Shown here: positions 42,667 to 51,184 of the stretch, piece after piece
Layout of the letters: each line of letters opens with the position of its first letter
Numbering within the stretch: position 1 is the first letter of the stretch
Source of the DNA: Fimbriimonadaceae bacterium
Lineage (GTDB): Bacteria > Armatimonadota > Fimbriimonadia > Fimbriimonadales > Fimbriimonadaceae
Length of the DNA: 64,000 bases
Reading direction: 5' to 3'
Assembly (NCBI GenBank): GCA_019454105.1
Contig: CP075364.1
Span: forward strand, 1,057,362 to 1,121,361
Notes under the pieces: model-generated
What the model saw: only the letters and a program-made list of their open reading frames with translations
Told to the model about the DNA's origin: nothing
Database searches by the model: none
Program-made: the position numbers and the translations under genes

Positions 42667-42701
42667 AGGCGGAGAATGGTACCTTCGGTAAACTTGCGGA
42701 C

Positions 42702-43175
42702 ATGGCCCCTGGGACGGGAAAGAAGAAGGAGCCCCGGAGCCCGGCGACCATCGAGAACCGAAAGGCCCGGCACGACTATGAGGTCATCGAGACCCACGAG
42801 GCGGGGATTGTGCTGGCCGGGACCGAGGTCAAGAGCCTCTATCTGGGCCGGGCCAACCTCGTGGATGCCTATTGCCAAGTCAGCGACCACGAGCTTTGGC
42901 TGCACAACATGGACATTGAGCCCTACGAAAAGTCGGTGCATTTCCAGCACGAGCGACGGAGGGCCAGAAAGCTCCTCATGCACCGCCGGGAAATCGACCT
43001 CATCAGGAGAAAGGGGCAGGAGAAGGGCCTGGCCCTCGTGCCGCTCAAGGTCTACTTCAACGACAAGGGGCGGGCCAAGGCCCTGGTCGCCATCGCTCGG
43101 GGCAAGAAGCAGTACGACAAACGCGAGGCGATCAAGTCGCGGGAAACCCGACGAGAGCTGGAGCGCGGCGAGTAG
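42702..43175 (+). CDS. smpB: SsrA-binding protein
   Basis: A 157-residue tmRNA partner for rescue of stalled ribosomes. Diagnostic segments: NRKARHDYEVIETHEAGIVL, GTEVKSLYLGRANLVDAY, HERRRARKLLMHRREID and the basic tail KKQYDKREAIKSRETRREL. The -10 box TAAACT (42689-42694) ends seven bases before the ATG. The tmRNA gene itself was not found in the window. Confidence 0.97.
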   Translation: MAPGTGKKKEPRSPATIENRKARHDYEVIETHEAGIVLAGTEVKSLYLGRANLVDAYCQVSDHELWLHNMDIEPYEKSVHFQHERRRARKLLMHRREIDLIRRKGQEKGLALVPLKVYFNDKGRAKALVAIARGKKQYDKREAIKSRETRRELERGE

Positions 43176-43179
43176 GGGC

Positions 43180-43494
43180 TCAGCCGCCTTTTTCTTTCTT
43201 CACGGCCTCGATGTCTTCGGGAGCCCCTACGATCGCGTCCACTCCCTGCCCGGCGACCTTTTCCCATTGGCCGGCTCCGGACTTGCGCCAAGTCGTGAAT
43301 CCGCGCTTCGCCGCTTTCTCGGGATCGAACCCGGGCCGGACCCTGATGCTCACCGGGCCCACGATGCGTCTCACCTCCAGACCACAGCCTGGACAGAAGT
43401 CGAGCGGATCTTCGTGAAGGCCCTGAATGACTTCGAACTCGTCGCCGCTGATCGGACAATGATCGTAGACGTGTTCGTAGACGTAAACTGGCAT
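43180..43494 (-). CDS. FmdB-family zinc-ribbon protein
   Basis: A 104-residue protein with an FmdB-type N-terminus ([21 protein letters not shown]) and a second cysteine pair in [13 protein letters not shown], giving a zinc ribbon with C...CxxC. The C-terminal part is basic, without family hits I recognise. FmdB proteins are putative regulators. Its ATG and that of the divergent UDG gene are five bases apart; the -10 box TAACAT (43504-43509, minus strand) lies inside the UDG coding region. Confidence 0.8.
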   Translation of the reverse strand: MPVYVYEHVYDHCPISGDEFEVIQGLHEDPLDFCPGCGLEVRRIVGPVSIRVRPGFDPEKAAKRGFTTWRKSGAGQWEKVAGQGVDAIVGAPEDIEAVKKEKGG

Positions 43495-43499
43495 CCTCT

Positions 43500-44186
43500 G
43501 TGGATGTTAGACGTTCGAGGGAGGCCCAACTGTCGGAAGCGATCGATCGGGCTGTGGTGGGTTGCGCCAGGTGCCCACGGCTTCGGGATTGGTGCCAGGA
43601 ACAAGCCAGGACCAAGAGAAAGGCGTTCTTAGGCGAGGACTACTGGGGCCTGCCAGTGCCGAACTTTGGCGACCCTGCCGCACTGGGGCTGATCGTCGGG
43701 CTCGCCCCGGCCGCCCACGGGGCCAACAGGACCGGGCGGATGTTCACCGGCGACAGGAGCGGCGATTGGCTGTATCGGGCCCTTCACAAGGCGGGCTTGG
43801 CCAACCAGCCCGTTTCGGTGTCTCGAGACGACGGGCTGGAGCTCACTGGCGTTCTGATCACCGCCGTGGCCCACTGCGCACCCCCAGGAAACAAGCCGAA
43901 TGAAGACGAGATCGCGAACTGCCGGGAGCACCTCGCCACAACGGTCGGGCTCAGGCCCTGGCGTGCCGTACTGTGCCTCGGGTCGCTGGCATGGCGGGAA
44001 GCGCACCGCGTCCTCGGGGCACGTCCGCTTCCCCAATTTCGGCACGGTGCCAGGAACGCCGCGCCGAACGGCGTTACGGTATTGGCTAGCTACCACCCGA
44101 GCCAACAGAACACTTTCACGGGCAGGCTGACCGAGCCTATGCTCGATTCAGTCGTCGGCGATTTCGCCAGGCTCGTGAACGTCTAG
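43500..44186 (+). CDS. Uracil-DNA glycosylase, family 5 (UdgB-like)
   Basis: A 228-residue family 5 uracil-DNA glycosylase. Motif 1 is [19 protein letters not shown] and motif 2 is [15 protein letters not shown], both matching UdgB. The four-cysteine iron-sulphur set is probably CARCPRL, WCQE and the later AHCAPP region. It removes uracil, hypoxanthine and related lesions from DNA. GTG start at 43500 follows a TAAACT -10 box (43484-43489) by ten bases; a later start cannot be excluded. The stop overlaps the rplI stop by four bases. Confidence 0.9.
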   Translation: MDVRRSREAQLSEAIDRAVVGCARCPRLRDWCQEQARTKRKAFLGEDYWGLPVPNFGDPAALGLIVGLAPAAHGANRTGRMFTGDRSGDWLYRALHKAGLANQPVSVSRDDGLELTGVLITAVAHCAPPGNKPNEDEIANCREHLATTVGLRPWRAVLCLGSLAWREAHRVLGARPLPQFRHGARNAAPNGVTVLASYHPSQQNTFTGRLTEPMLDSVVGDFARLVNV

Positions 44187-44707
44187 GCCTCGGGGGTCTC
44201 TGGGTTCTCTTCGGCGACTGGCTCGGGTGCGGCAACGACCTCTGGAGCCACTTCAGCCTCGGGGTCGAAGACCCGCACCGTCATCTTGATGTCGACGAGC
44301 CGATGCACGTCGATCTCGACGGTGTGGTCTCCCAGCCTCTTGATCGGCTGCGAAAGCAGCACGGCCCGCTTGTCGAGGCTGACCTTGAAGTCGCGAAGGA
44401 TGGCATCGGCGATGTCCTGGGCCGTGACGGCGCCGAACAGCTTGCCAGTGTCTTTGCCCACATGGCCCTCGATGCTCACCGTCTTGCCGTTGATGATGTC
44501 GCGAACTCCTTCGGCCTCAGACTTGGTGTCGGCCAGCTTGGCCTCGACCTTGGCGTTCCGCCGGGCGAGGACGCTCAACTGCGATTTATCGGCCACGACG
44601 GCCATACCACGCGGAAAGAGGTAGTTTCGGGCGAAGCCGTCCTTCACCGTGACGACCTGCCCTTCCTTGCCGACCTTCGGCACCGACTGTTTAAGGATGA
44701 CCTTCAT
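44183..44707 (-). CDS. rplI: Ribosomal protein bL9
   Basis: A 174-residue L9 of the large ribosomal subunit. The N-terminal domain [19 protein letters not shown], then [13 protein letters not shown], is diagnostic, followed by the long connecting helix and C-terminal RNA-binding domain. An extra acidic, Ala/Pro/Glu-rich tail of about 25 residues ([19 protein letters not shown]) extends the usual length of 150. Downstream of the mlaD-like gene by 13 bases rather than in the usual rpsF-ssb-rpsR cluster. Confidence 0.96.
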   Translation of the reverse strand: MKVILKQSVPKVGKEGQVVTVKDGFARNYLFPRGMAVVADKSQLSVLARRNAKVEAKLADTKSEAEGVRDIINGKTVSIEGHVGKDTGKLFGAVTAQDIADAILRDFKVSLDKRAVLLSQPIKRLGDHTVEIDVHRLVDIKMTVRVFDPEAEVAPEVVAAPEPVAEENPETPEA

Positions 44708-44720
44708 GATTCAAACCTGA

Positions 44721-46121
44721 CTATCTGCGGACTGAGACCCCGGCCGCTGGGCTGTTCTTCTCGAAGATGCGCTCGATCCCAGTCCAGCCGTAGACGCCCC
44801 CACCGAAATCGTAGCGGAGCCGGGCATCGAACTGCGGGTCGTTCAGACCGAACAGGTCGCCCCGGAACGAGACGCGGTCAGCGGTCGCGAAATCTACCCC
44901 AATTCCGGGCTTGCTTGCGTAGGCGCCGTACCTAAGGTCCAGGTTGGGCGAGAGTTTTCTCTGCAATTGTGCCGTGACCTTGTTCGACTCAAACGCATCG
45001 TAAAAGCCCACGACCGCTTTCTCTTTTCCGACCGGTATGGTGGCCGTCACGTCGGTCCTGAAGCGGCCCGGGCTGCTTTCCCGCGCCAAGGTGGCCTCGA
45101 CTTCGATGTTCTGGCCCATCGACTTCGCCCCGCTGGAGAACTTGTCCACGGTCTTGTTGAACTTTTCGACCAACTGCTGGACGTCGTCGGCAAGGGCGTT
45201 AGCCTTCCGCATCAAAAGGACGGTCTCCTCGGTGATCGTGACGCCGTTCTTGGCCATCGACTCGGCATCAGCCGCGATCCTGGGGCCAGACTCGGACGCC
45301 AGCTTCACGTTGGCGAGGGTCTGTTTGAGCGACTCCTTCAGTTCGGGATCGACAGCGACAGCTTGAAGTTCGGCCACGAGCCGGCGCCCGTCAGAGACGG
45401 CCCCGTCCAGGTTGTCGAGCAGCGCCTTGGACTTTCCTTGCAGTTCTCCGCTCGCTACCAGCTTCTGGACTTCCTTCGAGACCAGCTGGAGGTTCTCAAG
45501 GCTGGACGAGGCCGAGACGAGCATCCTGGCGAACTGGCCCTGGTTGCGCACGACCAGATTGTCGATCCTCGCGGCGAGGTCTCCGAACTTCTTGGCCGTG
45601 TCGGTCGCGCTCGCCATCAGCTCGGTAGCGCCAGTCTTCAGTTCCTTGTCGGCCAACAGCTGCCGTGTTGCCTCGAGAGTGGCATTGAGGTTCTTGAGAA
45701 CCTCGCCTGTGTCGGGAGACAGCGAATCGAGAGGCGAGCCGAGCTTGCCAGGGATCGTGCCGCCGACCTCGAGGAATCCCTCCGACTTGGCCGGAGGGAT
45801 GATCTGCACCCTTTGGTCGCCGATCGAGATCAGCGAAGCGGGCAGAAGGGCCTGACTGCCCAGGGGAAGCTTCGTCGGCCGCCAAATCTCAAGCGTGAGC
45901 CTCGCGGCGCCAGGCTTCACCAAGCTCACCGCGCGCACGTTGCCGACATGGACTCCTGAAAGCAGCACGGCCGAGCCGGTCGCAATGCCCCCCGCGTCTT
46001 CGAACTCGGCATAGTAAACGTCCACAGGCCGGGCAAAAATGGACTGTTCCAAGAACGCCAGGGCCGCCAGCATCAGGCCCACGAACAGAACGACGAAGCC
46101 TCCGACCTTCCAAGCCGCCAT
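44721..46121 (-). CDS. MlaD/MCE-domain phospholipid-transport protein
   Basis: A 466-residue protein anchored by one N-terminal helix (VGGFVVLFVGLMLAALAF). The MCE/MlaD domain (about 35-110) has YYAEFEDAGGIATGSAVLLS and VHVGNVRAVSL. A long helical region (130-330) with repeated coiled-coil character follows, then a C-terminal beta-rich part (about 350-460). MCE proteins form hexameric shuttles moving lipids between inner and outer membranes, so this supports a diderm envelope. No MlaE or MlaF gene is adjacent. The -10 box TAAACT (46129-46134, minus strand) ends seven bases before the ATG. Confidence 0.92.
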   Translation of the reverse strand: MAAWKVGGFVVLFVGLMLAALAFLEQSIFARPVDVYYAEFEDAGGIATGSAVLLSGVHVGNVRAVSLVKPGAARLTLEIWRPTKLPLGSQALLPASLISIGDQRVQIIPPAKSEGFLEVGGTIPGKLGSPLDSLSPDTGEVLKNLNATLEATRQLLADKELKTGATELMASATDTAKKFGDLAARIDNLVVRNQGQFARMLVSASSSLENLQLVSKEVQKLVASGELQGKSKALLDNLDGAVSDGRRLVAELQAVAVDPELKESLKQTLANVKLASESGPRIAADAESMAKNGVTITEETVLLMRKANALADDVQQLVEKFNKTVDKFSSGAKSMGQNIEVEATLARESSPGRFRTDVTATIPVGKEKAVVGFYDAFESNKVTAQLQRKLSPNLDLRYGAYASKPGIGVDFATADRVSFRGDLFGLNDPQFDARLRYDFGGGVYGWTGIERIFEKNSPAAGVSVRR

Positions 46122-46185
46122 GCCCGGCAGTTTAGCCGGACTCCGCGCCCCGGTGCGGATCTTCGCACATTGGTACGCTGGGGCC

Positions 46186-46971
46186 GTGAAGCTATGTCGG
46201 TTCGAACTGACGGCCAGTCCTGGCGAAACCCGATCGGGATTGTTCTACGACGGACGAGTCTATGAGACTGATGGGGAATCGGCCATCGGGATCCATGACC
46301 CGTCGTCGATCCGACTCCAGTGCCCGATCGGCAGGCCGAGCGCGGTGCGCTTCTTCGACCTCTTGACCGGAGAGTTCGGCGAGCCATTGCTGACCTATTC
46401 GTACCTCCACCCGTCCAGCCTGGTGCGGCCCCTGGGCGAGATCCCGCTTTCTGAATCGAGTGGGCCGGTCGGGCTCGACGTCAGGGTCTGCGCGGTCGTT
46501 CAGGAAGAGGGTCGGCTTGTCGAGCGGGCCGAAGCCGAGCGGCACATCCTCGGATATTCGATTCTCGCCAACGTGGTGGACCTTGACGGGTTCGAGAAAG
46601 CTCAACGCTCTGGGAGGGGATTGACCCCCGCTCGCGACCAGGGATCCTTCTTCGGACCTTTCGTGGTCACGCCTGACGAGCTGACCGAAGCCATGTCCGG
46701 AGACGACCGGACCCGGTTCACCTGGACCCTCAAGATCGCGATCAATCGGCAGACCATCTTTGAGTCGACCCAAGCCCAGGCTGTGTCGGCCGCCGACGTA
46801 TTGGCGGCGGGATCTGTCTTCAGGCCCTGGGAACCAGGCGAAATCGCCGCCTTCCCCGCCTTGGAGGTCCCTGACCTTTCCGAGACGCCCTTGGGACGGC
46901 CATTGGCGCCGACGGACCATCTGGCGGTGACGGTCGAACCTCTCGGCACGCTGGTTGGAGAAATCGCCTAG
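46186..46971 (+). CDS. Fumarylacetoacetate hydrolase-fold protein without metal ligands
   Basis: A 261-residue protein of the FAH fold. VRVCAVVQEEGRLVERAEAE and HILGYSILANVVD align with FAH segments normally reading ELELAVVIGK and GYTIANDVSARD, and FGPFVVTPDEL matches GPWIVTADEI. The Glu-x-Glu and Asp metal ligands of active members are replaced (Val-Arg-Val and Asn), so the usual hydrolase or decarboxylase chemistry is unlikely. GTG start six bases after the TACGCT -10 box (46174-46179). Confidence 0.65.
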   Translation: MKLCRFELTASPGETRSGLFYDGRVYETDGESAIGIHDPSSIRLQCPIGRPSAVRFFDLLTGEFGEPLLTYSYLHPSSLVRPLGEIPLSESSGPVGLDVRVCAVVQEEGRLVERAEAERHILGYSILANVVDLDGFEKAQRSGRGLTPARDQGSFFGPFVVTPDELTEAMSGDDRTRFTWTLKIAINRQTIFESTQAQAVSAADVLAAGSVFRPWEPGEIAAFPALEVPDLSETPLGRPLAPTDHLAVTVEPLGTLVGEIA

Positions 46972-46984
46972 AATCAAAACCTCC

Positions 46985-48220
46985 ATGCCCATCTGCAAAG
47001 AGACCCTCTCGAACGGTGTGCGTGTCCTCGTCGAGCCTGTCGGGCATGTCGGCTCGGCGAGCATCGGGCTCTGGTGCCAGACCGGGAGCACTCACGAGAC
47101 GGCTTCCGAGGCAGGAATCACCCACTTTATCGAACACATGCTCTTCAAGGGCACGGAAAGACGGACGGCCATGGAGATCGCGGAAGCGATCGAGGGCCGT
47201 GGCGGCATGCTCAACGCTTTCACTGACAAGGAGCAGACCTGCTACTACTGCCGAGTGCTGGCGGCCGACGCGGTCGAGGCGATCGACGTGTTGTGCGACA
47301 TGGTGACCGGGTCCAAGCTCGACTCCGAGGAGTTGGAGCGCGAGAAGAAGGTCGTCATCGAAGAGATCAAGCGGAGCGAGGACGAGCCCGGCGACCATGT
47401 CCACGACCTCCACATGCAGGGCCTCTTTCCCAGCCACCCCTTGGGCAAGCCGGTGATCGGCACGAAGGAGTCGGTGGCGTCCTTCGGTCGGGACAACCTG
47501 TCCGAGTACATCGGAAGGCGTTACCTCGGCGGCAACGTCATCCTTTCGGCGGCCGGCAATGTCGATCCTGACGTCATCGTGCAGGAGACGGAGCGCCGAC
47601 TTGGAGCCCTCCGCACGGGCGGTGGCCGAGTGAGTTTCGAACGTCCCCAAGGAGCCGCCGGAGAGAACCAGATCGGCGATGACGTCGAGCAGGTGCACTT
47701 CTGCATCGGCGGGACCGGGGTGTCGTTCCACGACGAGGACTTGCATGCGGCGGTCGTTTTGGACGGCATTCTCGGGGGAGGCATGAGCAGCCGTCTCTTC
47801 CAAGAAGTCCGCGAGAAGAGGGGCCTGGCCTATGCGGTCGGAAGCTATCTGTCCACTTACAGCCCAGGTGGAGCTTTCACCGTCTATGGAGGCACGTCGC
47901 TGGAGACTTGGCCGACCGTGCGAGAGGTCGTCGCCGGGGAGATGCAAGACTTGGTGGCGAACGGGCCAAGAGAGGACGAGCTGAAGCGGGTCAAGCAGAA
48001 CATCGCGGGTGTGCTCGCCCTGTCTCTCGAAGGCATGAGCCCCAGGATGATGCGCATGGCTCGGAACGAGATCAACTTCGGACGAGACGTCCCACTTGAG
48101 GAGACCCTTGAAAAGATCCAGGCCGTGACCGGCGACGCCGTGCACGAGCTGGCTGGACGAGTTTTCGATCCGGGCGGGCTGAGGACCACCGCCATCGGAC
48201 CATTCGGCCCGGGAGCTTGA
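46985..48220 (+). CDS. M16-family zinc peptidase (processing peptidase-like)
   Basis: A 411-residue insulinase-type peptidase. The inverted zinc motif HFIEHMLFKGT supplies His, Glu and His, with the distant Glu in the following helix. The C-terminal inactive-repeat domain includes GGGMSSRLFQEVREKRGLAY, the family's R/Y motif. Cytoplasmic or periplasmic location is unclear, as no signal peptide is visible. The -10 box TAGAAT (46969-46974) ends ten bases before the ATG. Three bases separate its stop from the kinase gene. Confidence 0.94.
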   Translation: MPICKETLSNGVRVLVEPVGHVGSASIGLWCQTGSTHETASEAGITHFIEHMLFKGTERRTAMEIAEAIEGRGGMLNAFTDKEQTCYYCRVLAADAVEAIDVLCDMVTGSKLDSEELEREKKVVIEEIKRSEDEPGDHVHDLHMQGLFPSHPLGKPVIGTKESVASFGRDNLSEYIGRRYLGGNVILSAAGNVDPDVIVQETERRLGALRTGGGRVSFERPQGAAGENQIGDDVEQVHFCIGGTGVSFHDEDLHAAVVLDGILGGGMSSRLFQEVREKRGLAYAVGSYLSTYSPGGAFTVYGGTSLETWPTVREVVAGEMQDLVANGPREDELKRVKQNIAGVLALSLEGMSPRMMRMARNEINFGRDVPLEETLEKIQAVTGDAVHELAGRVFDPGGLRTTAIGPFGPGA

Positions 48221-48223
48221 CCG

Positions 48224-49810
48224 GTGGAAGGCGGCAAACCGCTGGCCGTGGTGGTCGCCGAAGCCGTCGGCGAGGACGCAGCCCTCGTCGCGGCGGCCAA
48301 ACACCTGGCGACTCAGTTCCGTTCGTCGCTTTGCCACATCTTCACGAAAGACACGAGCGGCGGACTCGTGTTGTCGGCGAGCACGGCCCTCGAGGGGTTT
48401 GTGGGCCGGCTTCGAGTCGGCCGAGGGTTCGGGCTGGCCGGACAAGCTCTGGAGACATCGAGGAGGATTGTCGTGCCAGAGAACGTCGCCAGCGATCCTC
48501 GATATGTCCCCTTCCCTGGCGTCGAGGAGCCCCAAATCTGCTCGATGATCGTTCAGCCTCACGACCGTTCGGTCAGCGACCCGTTCGTGGTCGTGCTGGG
48601 CCGCGAAGAGCGGTGGATGCCGACACTCTCCGAGCTCAAGCTCTTGGACGCCGCCTGCCACGACCTTGACGTCGCCCTCCGCGTGTACCGAGGGGCCTAT
48701 GAAGCGGGATCCCACGCCAACAGGCTTCAGCTCCTCACCGAGGTGACTGACACGCTCACCGGGACTCCCTACCTTGAGGAGATCCTGCAACACCTTGTGA
48801 ACCTGACCGCCCGAAAGTTCAACTATCAAGCTGTGAGCCTACGGCTGTTGGACGCCAGCCGAAAGATGCTCGTGCTTCGGGCCGCCTTTTCGGCTCAAAG
48901 GTCGTACCCGCGGCGGCCTGCCATCAAGCTCAGCGAGTCGATCGCCGGGAAAGTCATCAAGCTCGGCCAGCCCATGGAGGTCGAGGACGTGCAACAGGAC
49001 GAGGAGTTCATTGGGCACGATCTGGCGATCGAGAGCGGCCTCCGGAGCATGGTTTGCGTCCCTTTGAAGCTCATGGGACGGTCGGTCGGTGTCATGTCTT
49101 GCTACACAGGCGAAGTGCGCCAGTTCACTCCGGACGAGGTCGCCACCTTGACGACGCTCGCCAAGCAGGCGGCGGTCGCGATCGAGCACGCCCGGCTCCA
49201 GGGTCGCGACACCCTGGTCCAAGAGATGCACCACCGGGTCAAGAACAACCTCCAACAGGTCGCTTCGCTGATCCGGCTCCAGATGCGTCAGGACAGCGAG
49301 AGGCCCCCGGCCCTGGCCCTGGGCGAGACCTTGTCACGCATCGAGGCGATCGCGGCCGTCCACGACCTTCTCAGCCGCGACGACCTGGACCACGTCTCGC
49401 TCACGACCTTGGCCGAGAGCCTGGTGAACCATCAGAAGCTCTCGTTCATCCACCCGGACAAGTCGGTCGACTTCAGCGTCAGGGGCGGCGACGTCTATTT
49501 GAACACGACCCAGGCCACCCAAGTAGCACTCGTCTTGAACGAATTGATCCAAAACGCGGTCACTCATGGATTTGGAAAGGCCAGTTCCGGCGAGATCCAT
49601 GTTTCAGTCGAGGAGAACGGGAACCAGATCGACCTTTGGGTCAGCAACAACGGCGATGCGCTTCCAGGCGACTTCAACCTGGCCTCGGGGAGAATGGGAC
49701 TCCAGATCGTTCGCGGCCTGGCGCGAAGCCTCGGAGGGGAGTTCAAACTAGAAGAGCGGCTCGGGTGGACGGTGGCCCACTTAAACTTCGAGCGGGAGCA
49801 GTCCGAATAG
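48224..49810 (+). CDS. GAF-domain sensor histidine kinase, HisKA_2 type
   Basis: A 528-residue soluble kinase. Two GAF-like domains (about 20-160, weaker, and 175-320, with RQFTPDEVATLTTLAKQAAV) lead to a HisKA_2 domain with phospho-acceptor His, probably His337 in EMHHRVKNNLQQVASLI. The HATPase domain has NELIQNAVTHGF and SGRMGLQIVRGLARSLGG. Such kinases often feed general stress or light responses. No response regulator is nearby. GTG start, three bases after the M16 stop, so they are probably co-transcribed. Confidence 0.92.
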   Translation: MEGGKPLAVVVAEAVGEDAALVAAAKHLATQFRSSLCHIFTKDTSGGLVLSASTALEGFVGRLRVGRGFGLAGQALETSRRIVVPENVASDPRYVPFPGVEEPQICSMIVQPHDRSVSDPFVVVLGREERWMPTLSELKLLDAACHDLDVALRVYRGAYEAGSHANRLQLLTEVTDTLTGTPYLEEILQHLVNLTARKFNYQAVSLRLLDASRKMLVLRAAFSAQRSYPRRPAIKLSESIAGKVIKLGQPMEVEDVQQDEEFIGHDLAIESGLRSMVCVPLKLMGRSVGVMSCYTGEVRQFTPDEVATLTTLAKQAAVAIEHARLQGRDTLVQEMHHRVKNNLQQVASLIRLQMRQDSERPPALALGETLSRIEAIAAVHDLLSRDDLDHVSLTTLAESLVNHQKLSFIHPDKSVDFSVRGGDVYLNTTQATQVALVLNELIQNAVTHGFGKASSGEIHVSVEENGNQIDLWVSNNGDALPGDFNLASGRMGLQIVRGLARSLGGEFKLEERLGWTVAHLNFEREQSE

Positions 49811-49854
49811 GACCGATGCCAACCGCTGGGAGCCAAAGACCGTACCACGCGGGG

Positions 49855-50505
49855 ATGGACGCGGCGTTGTCGCAACGGCCCGGACGGCCAGAGCCGGAGT
49901 GGCTGCAGAGGTGTTTCGCTTGGTCACTGGACCAGGCCATGAAGTTTTATGAGCCTGCCGTGGCGGAGAGAAAGCGACGGCTGTTCTCCGGACTCAAGGG
50001 CCGGATCCTCGAGATCGGGCCAGGAACGGGCGTCAACTTCCGGCACCTTCCGCTCGGGATCGAGTGGATCGGGGTCGAGCCGAACCCGCACATGCGGCCG
50101 TTTCTCGACCGCAAGGCCGCCGAGCATGGCCACAAGGCCACCGTTCTCGGTGGTGGTGCCGAGGATATTCCCCTTGAAGATTCCTCGGTCGATTCCGTGG
50201 TCGGGACGCTCGTGCTCTGCTCGGTGCCGGACGTTGGGCGAGTGTTGCAAGAGGTCAGGCGAGTCCTCAAGCCAGGCGGCGAATTCCGCTTCATCGAGCA
50301 TGTGCGGGCGCCCGAAGGTTCGTTGCACGCCGCCTGGCAGCGCGCGGTCAAGCCCCTTTGGAAAGTCGTCGCCTGCGGGTGTCACTGCGACCGGACGCCT
50401 TGGGAGGATCTCCAGCGAGCGGGATTCGCCCATCTGGAGTTCGAGAGGTTCTCGCTTCCCTTCCCAGTCGTCCGGCCCCACATATCCGGCCGGGCCTGTC
50501 GCTAA
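49855..50505 (+). CDS. Class I SAM-dependent methyltransferase
   Basis: A 216-residue methyltransferase of Methyltransf_11 type. Motif I is GRILEIGPGTGVNFRHL; the acidic residue is in GVEPNPHMRPFL; motif IV/post-I is SSVDSVVGTLVLCSVPDVGR. The C-terminal region (FIEHVRAPEGSLHAAWQRA) resembles METTL7-like enzymes. Substrate unknown. The start chosen is ATG 49855, six bases after TACCAC (49843-49848); an ATG at 49816 is an alternative. The stop overlaps the converging gene by four bases. Confidence 0.88.
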   Translation: MDAALSQRPGRPEPEWLQRCFAWSLDQAMKFYEPAVAERKRRLFSGLKGRILEIGPGTGVNFRHLPLGIEWIGVEPNPHMRPFLDRKAAEHGHKATVLGGGAEDIPLEDSSVDSVVGTLVLCSVPDVGRVLQEVRRVLKPGGEFRFIEHVRAPEGSLHAAWQRAVKPLWKVVACGCHCDRTPWEDLQRAGFAHLEFERFSLPFPVVRPHISGRACR

Positions 50506-51128
50506 TCGCGCTCTTTTCTGGCCAAGACCAGCTCTTCGTGGAGCCGACTTTGGACTTCTGTCAAGACCAGGTCGCTCCTCGTCCGCTCGATCACGGCGCG
50601 GAGAGCGTCGTTGGTCCTTCGGAGTCCGCCTGTGAGGCCATCGGGAAAGTCCAGTGTGCCCAGGTCGTCATGCACCATTTCCATGATCCCAAGCAATCGC
50701 CTGGCTTCGGGCAGGTTCCCAGAGCGCATCAGGTCTAAGACTGTCCTCCGCAGCTCGCTGGCGGCCTCGCCAGCTCCATTGAGGTAAGCCACGAGAGACA
50801 CTTTCAGGGCACCGGGCCCGGGCAGCTCTTCGCCTTGGAGAGCGGCCAGCACCAGGGCTGCCTCGACGAGCTCTTTCTCCGCGTCGTTAACATATCCTGC
50901 GTGAAGAAGCTCAGGAAAACTGGCGACGGCCTCGCGGGTCAGTTGGGAAGTAGCGACAGCCTCCTCAAGAAGCCGCTTGGCCTCGTCGAACTCGCGGCGG
51001 TGGGAGCACCGGATGCTGCGTGAGCTGATCTGAATTAGAAGACGGCAGTGGCGCAAGGCCGCTTCGCGCCCTTCGTGCATCGCTTCGAGGCGCTTCCGGG
51101 CCTCCTGGACTGATTCTCCCCAGGACAT
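50502..51128 (-). CDS. Translin-family protein
   Basis: A 208-residue all-helical protein whose C-terminal half matches translin: VSLVAYLNGAGEAASELRRT, RRLLGIMEMVHDDLGTLDFP and GLRRTNDALRAVIERTRSDL. The N-terminal helices include SRSIRCSHRREFDEAKRLL, like translin's nucleic-acid-binding helices. Translins form octameric rings that bind single-stranded DNA or RNA, and TRAX partners have RNase activity; no TRAX-type acidic active site is evident here. Bacterial members are uncommon. A CATAAC-type -10 box precedes the ATG by about eight bases. Confidence 0.8.
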   Translation of the reverse strand: MSWGESVQEARKRLEAMHEGREAALRHCRLLIQISSRSIRCSHRREFDEAKRLLEEAVATSQLTREAVASFPELLHAGYVNDAEKELVEAALVLAALQGEELPGPGALKVSLVAYLNGAGEAASELRRTVLDLMRSGNLPEARRLLGIMEMVHDDLGTLDFPDGLTGGLRRTNDALRAVIERTRSDLVLTEVQSRLHEELVLARKERD

Positions 51129-51184
51129 GTTCGTCAGTTATGACAGATCACCCGGCGGAGGTCAGGTCCGTGACGCCCGACGCT

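Noticed and set aside
46820-48829. 669-codon open frame antisense to the M16 peptidase and kinase genes
   Set aside because: It covers two well-supported genes and its translation has no recognisable fold or start signals.
49054-49854. Upstream in-frame extension of the methyltransferase
   Set aside because: It overlaps the histidine kinase in another frame, reads as Arg/Pro-rich noise, and the methyltransferase fold and a -10 box begin at 49855.
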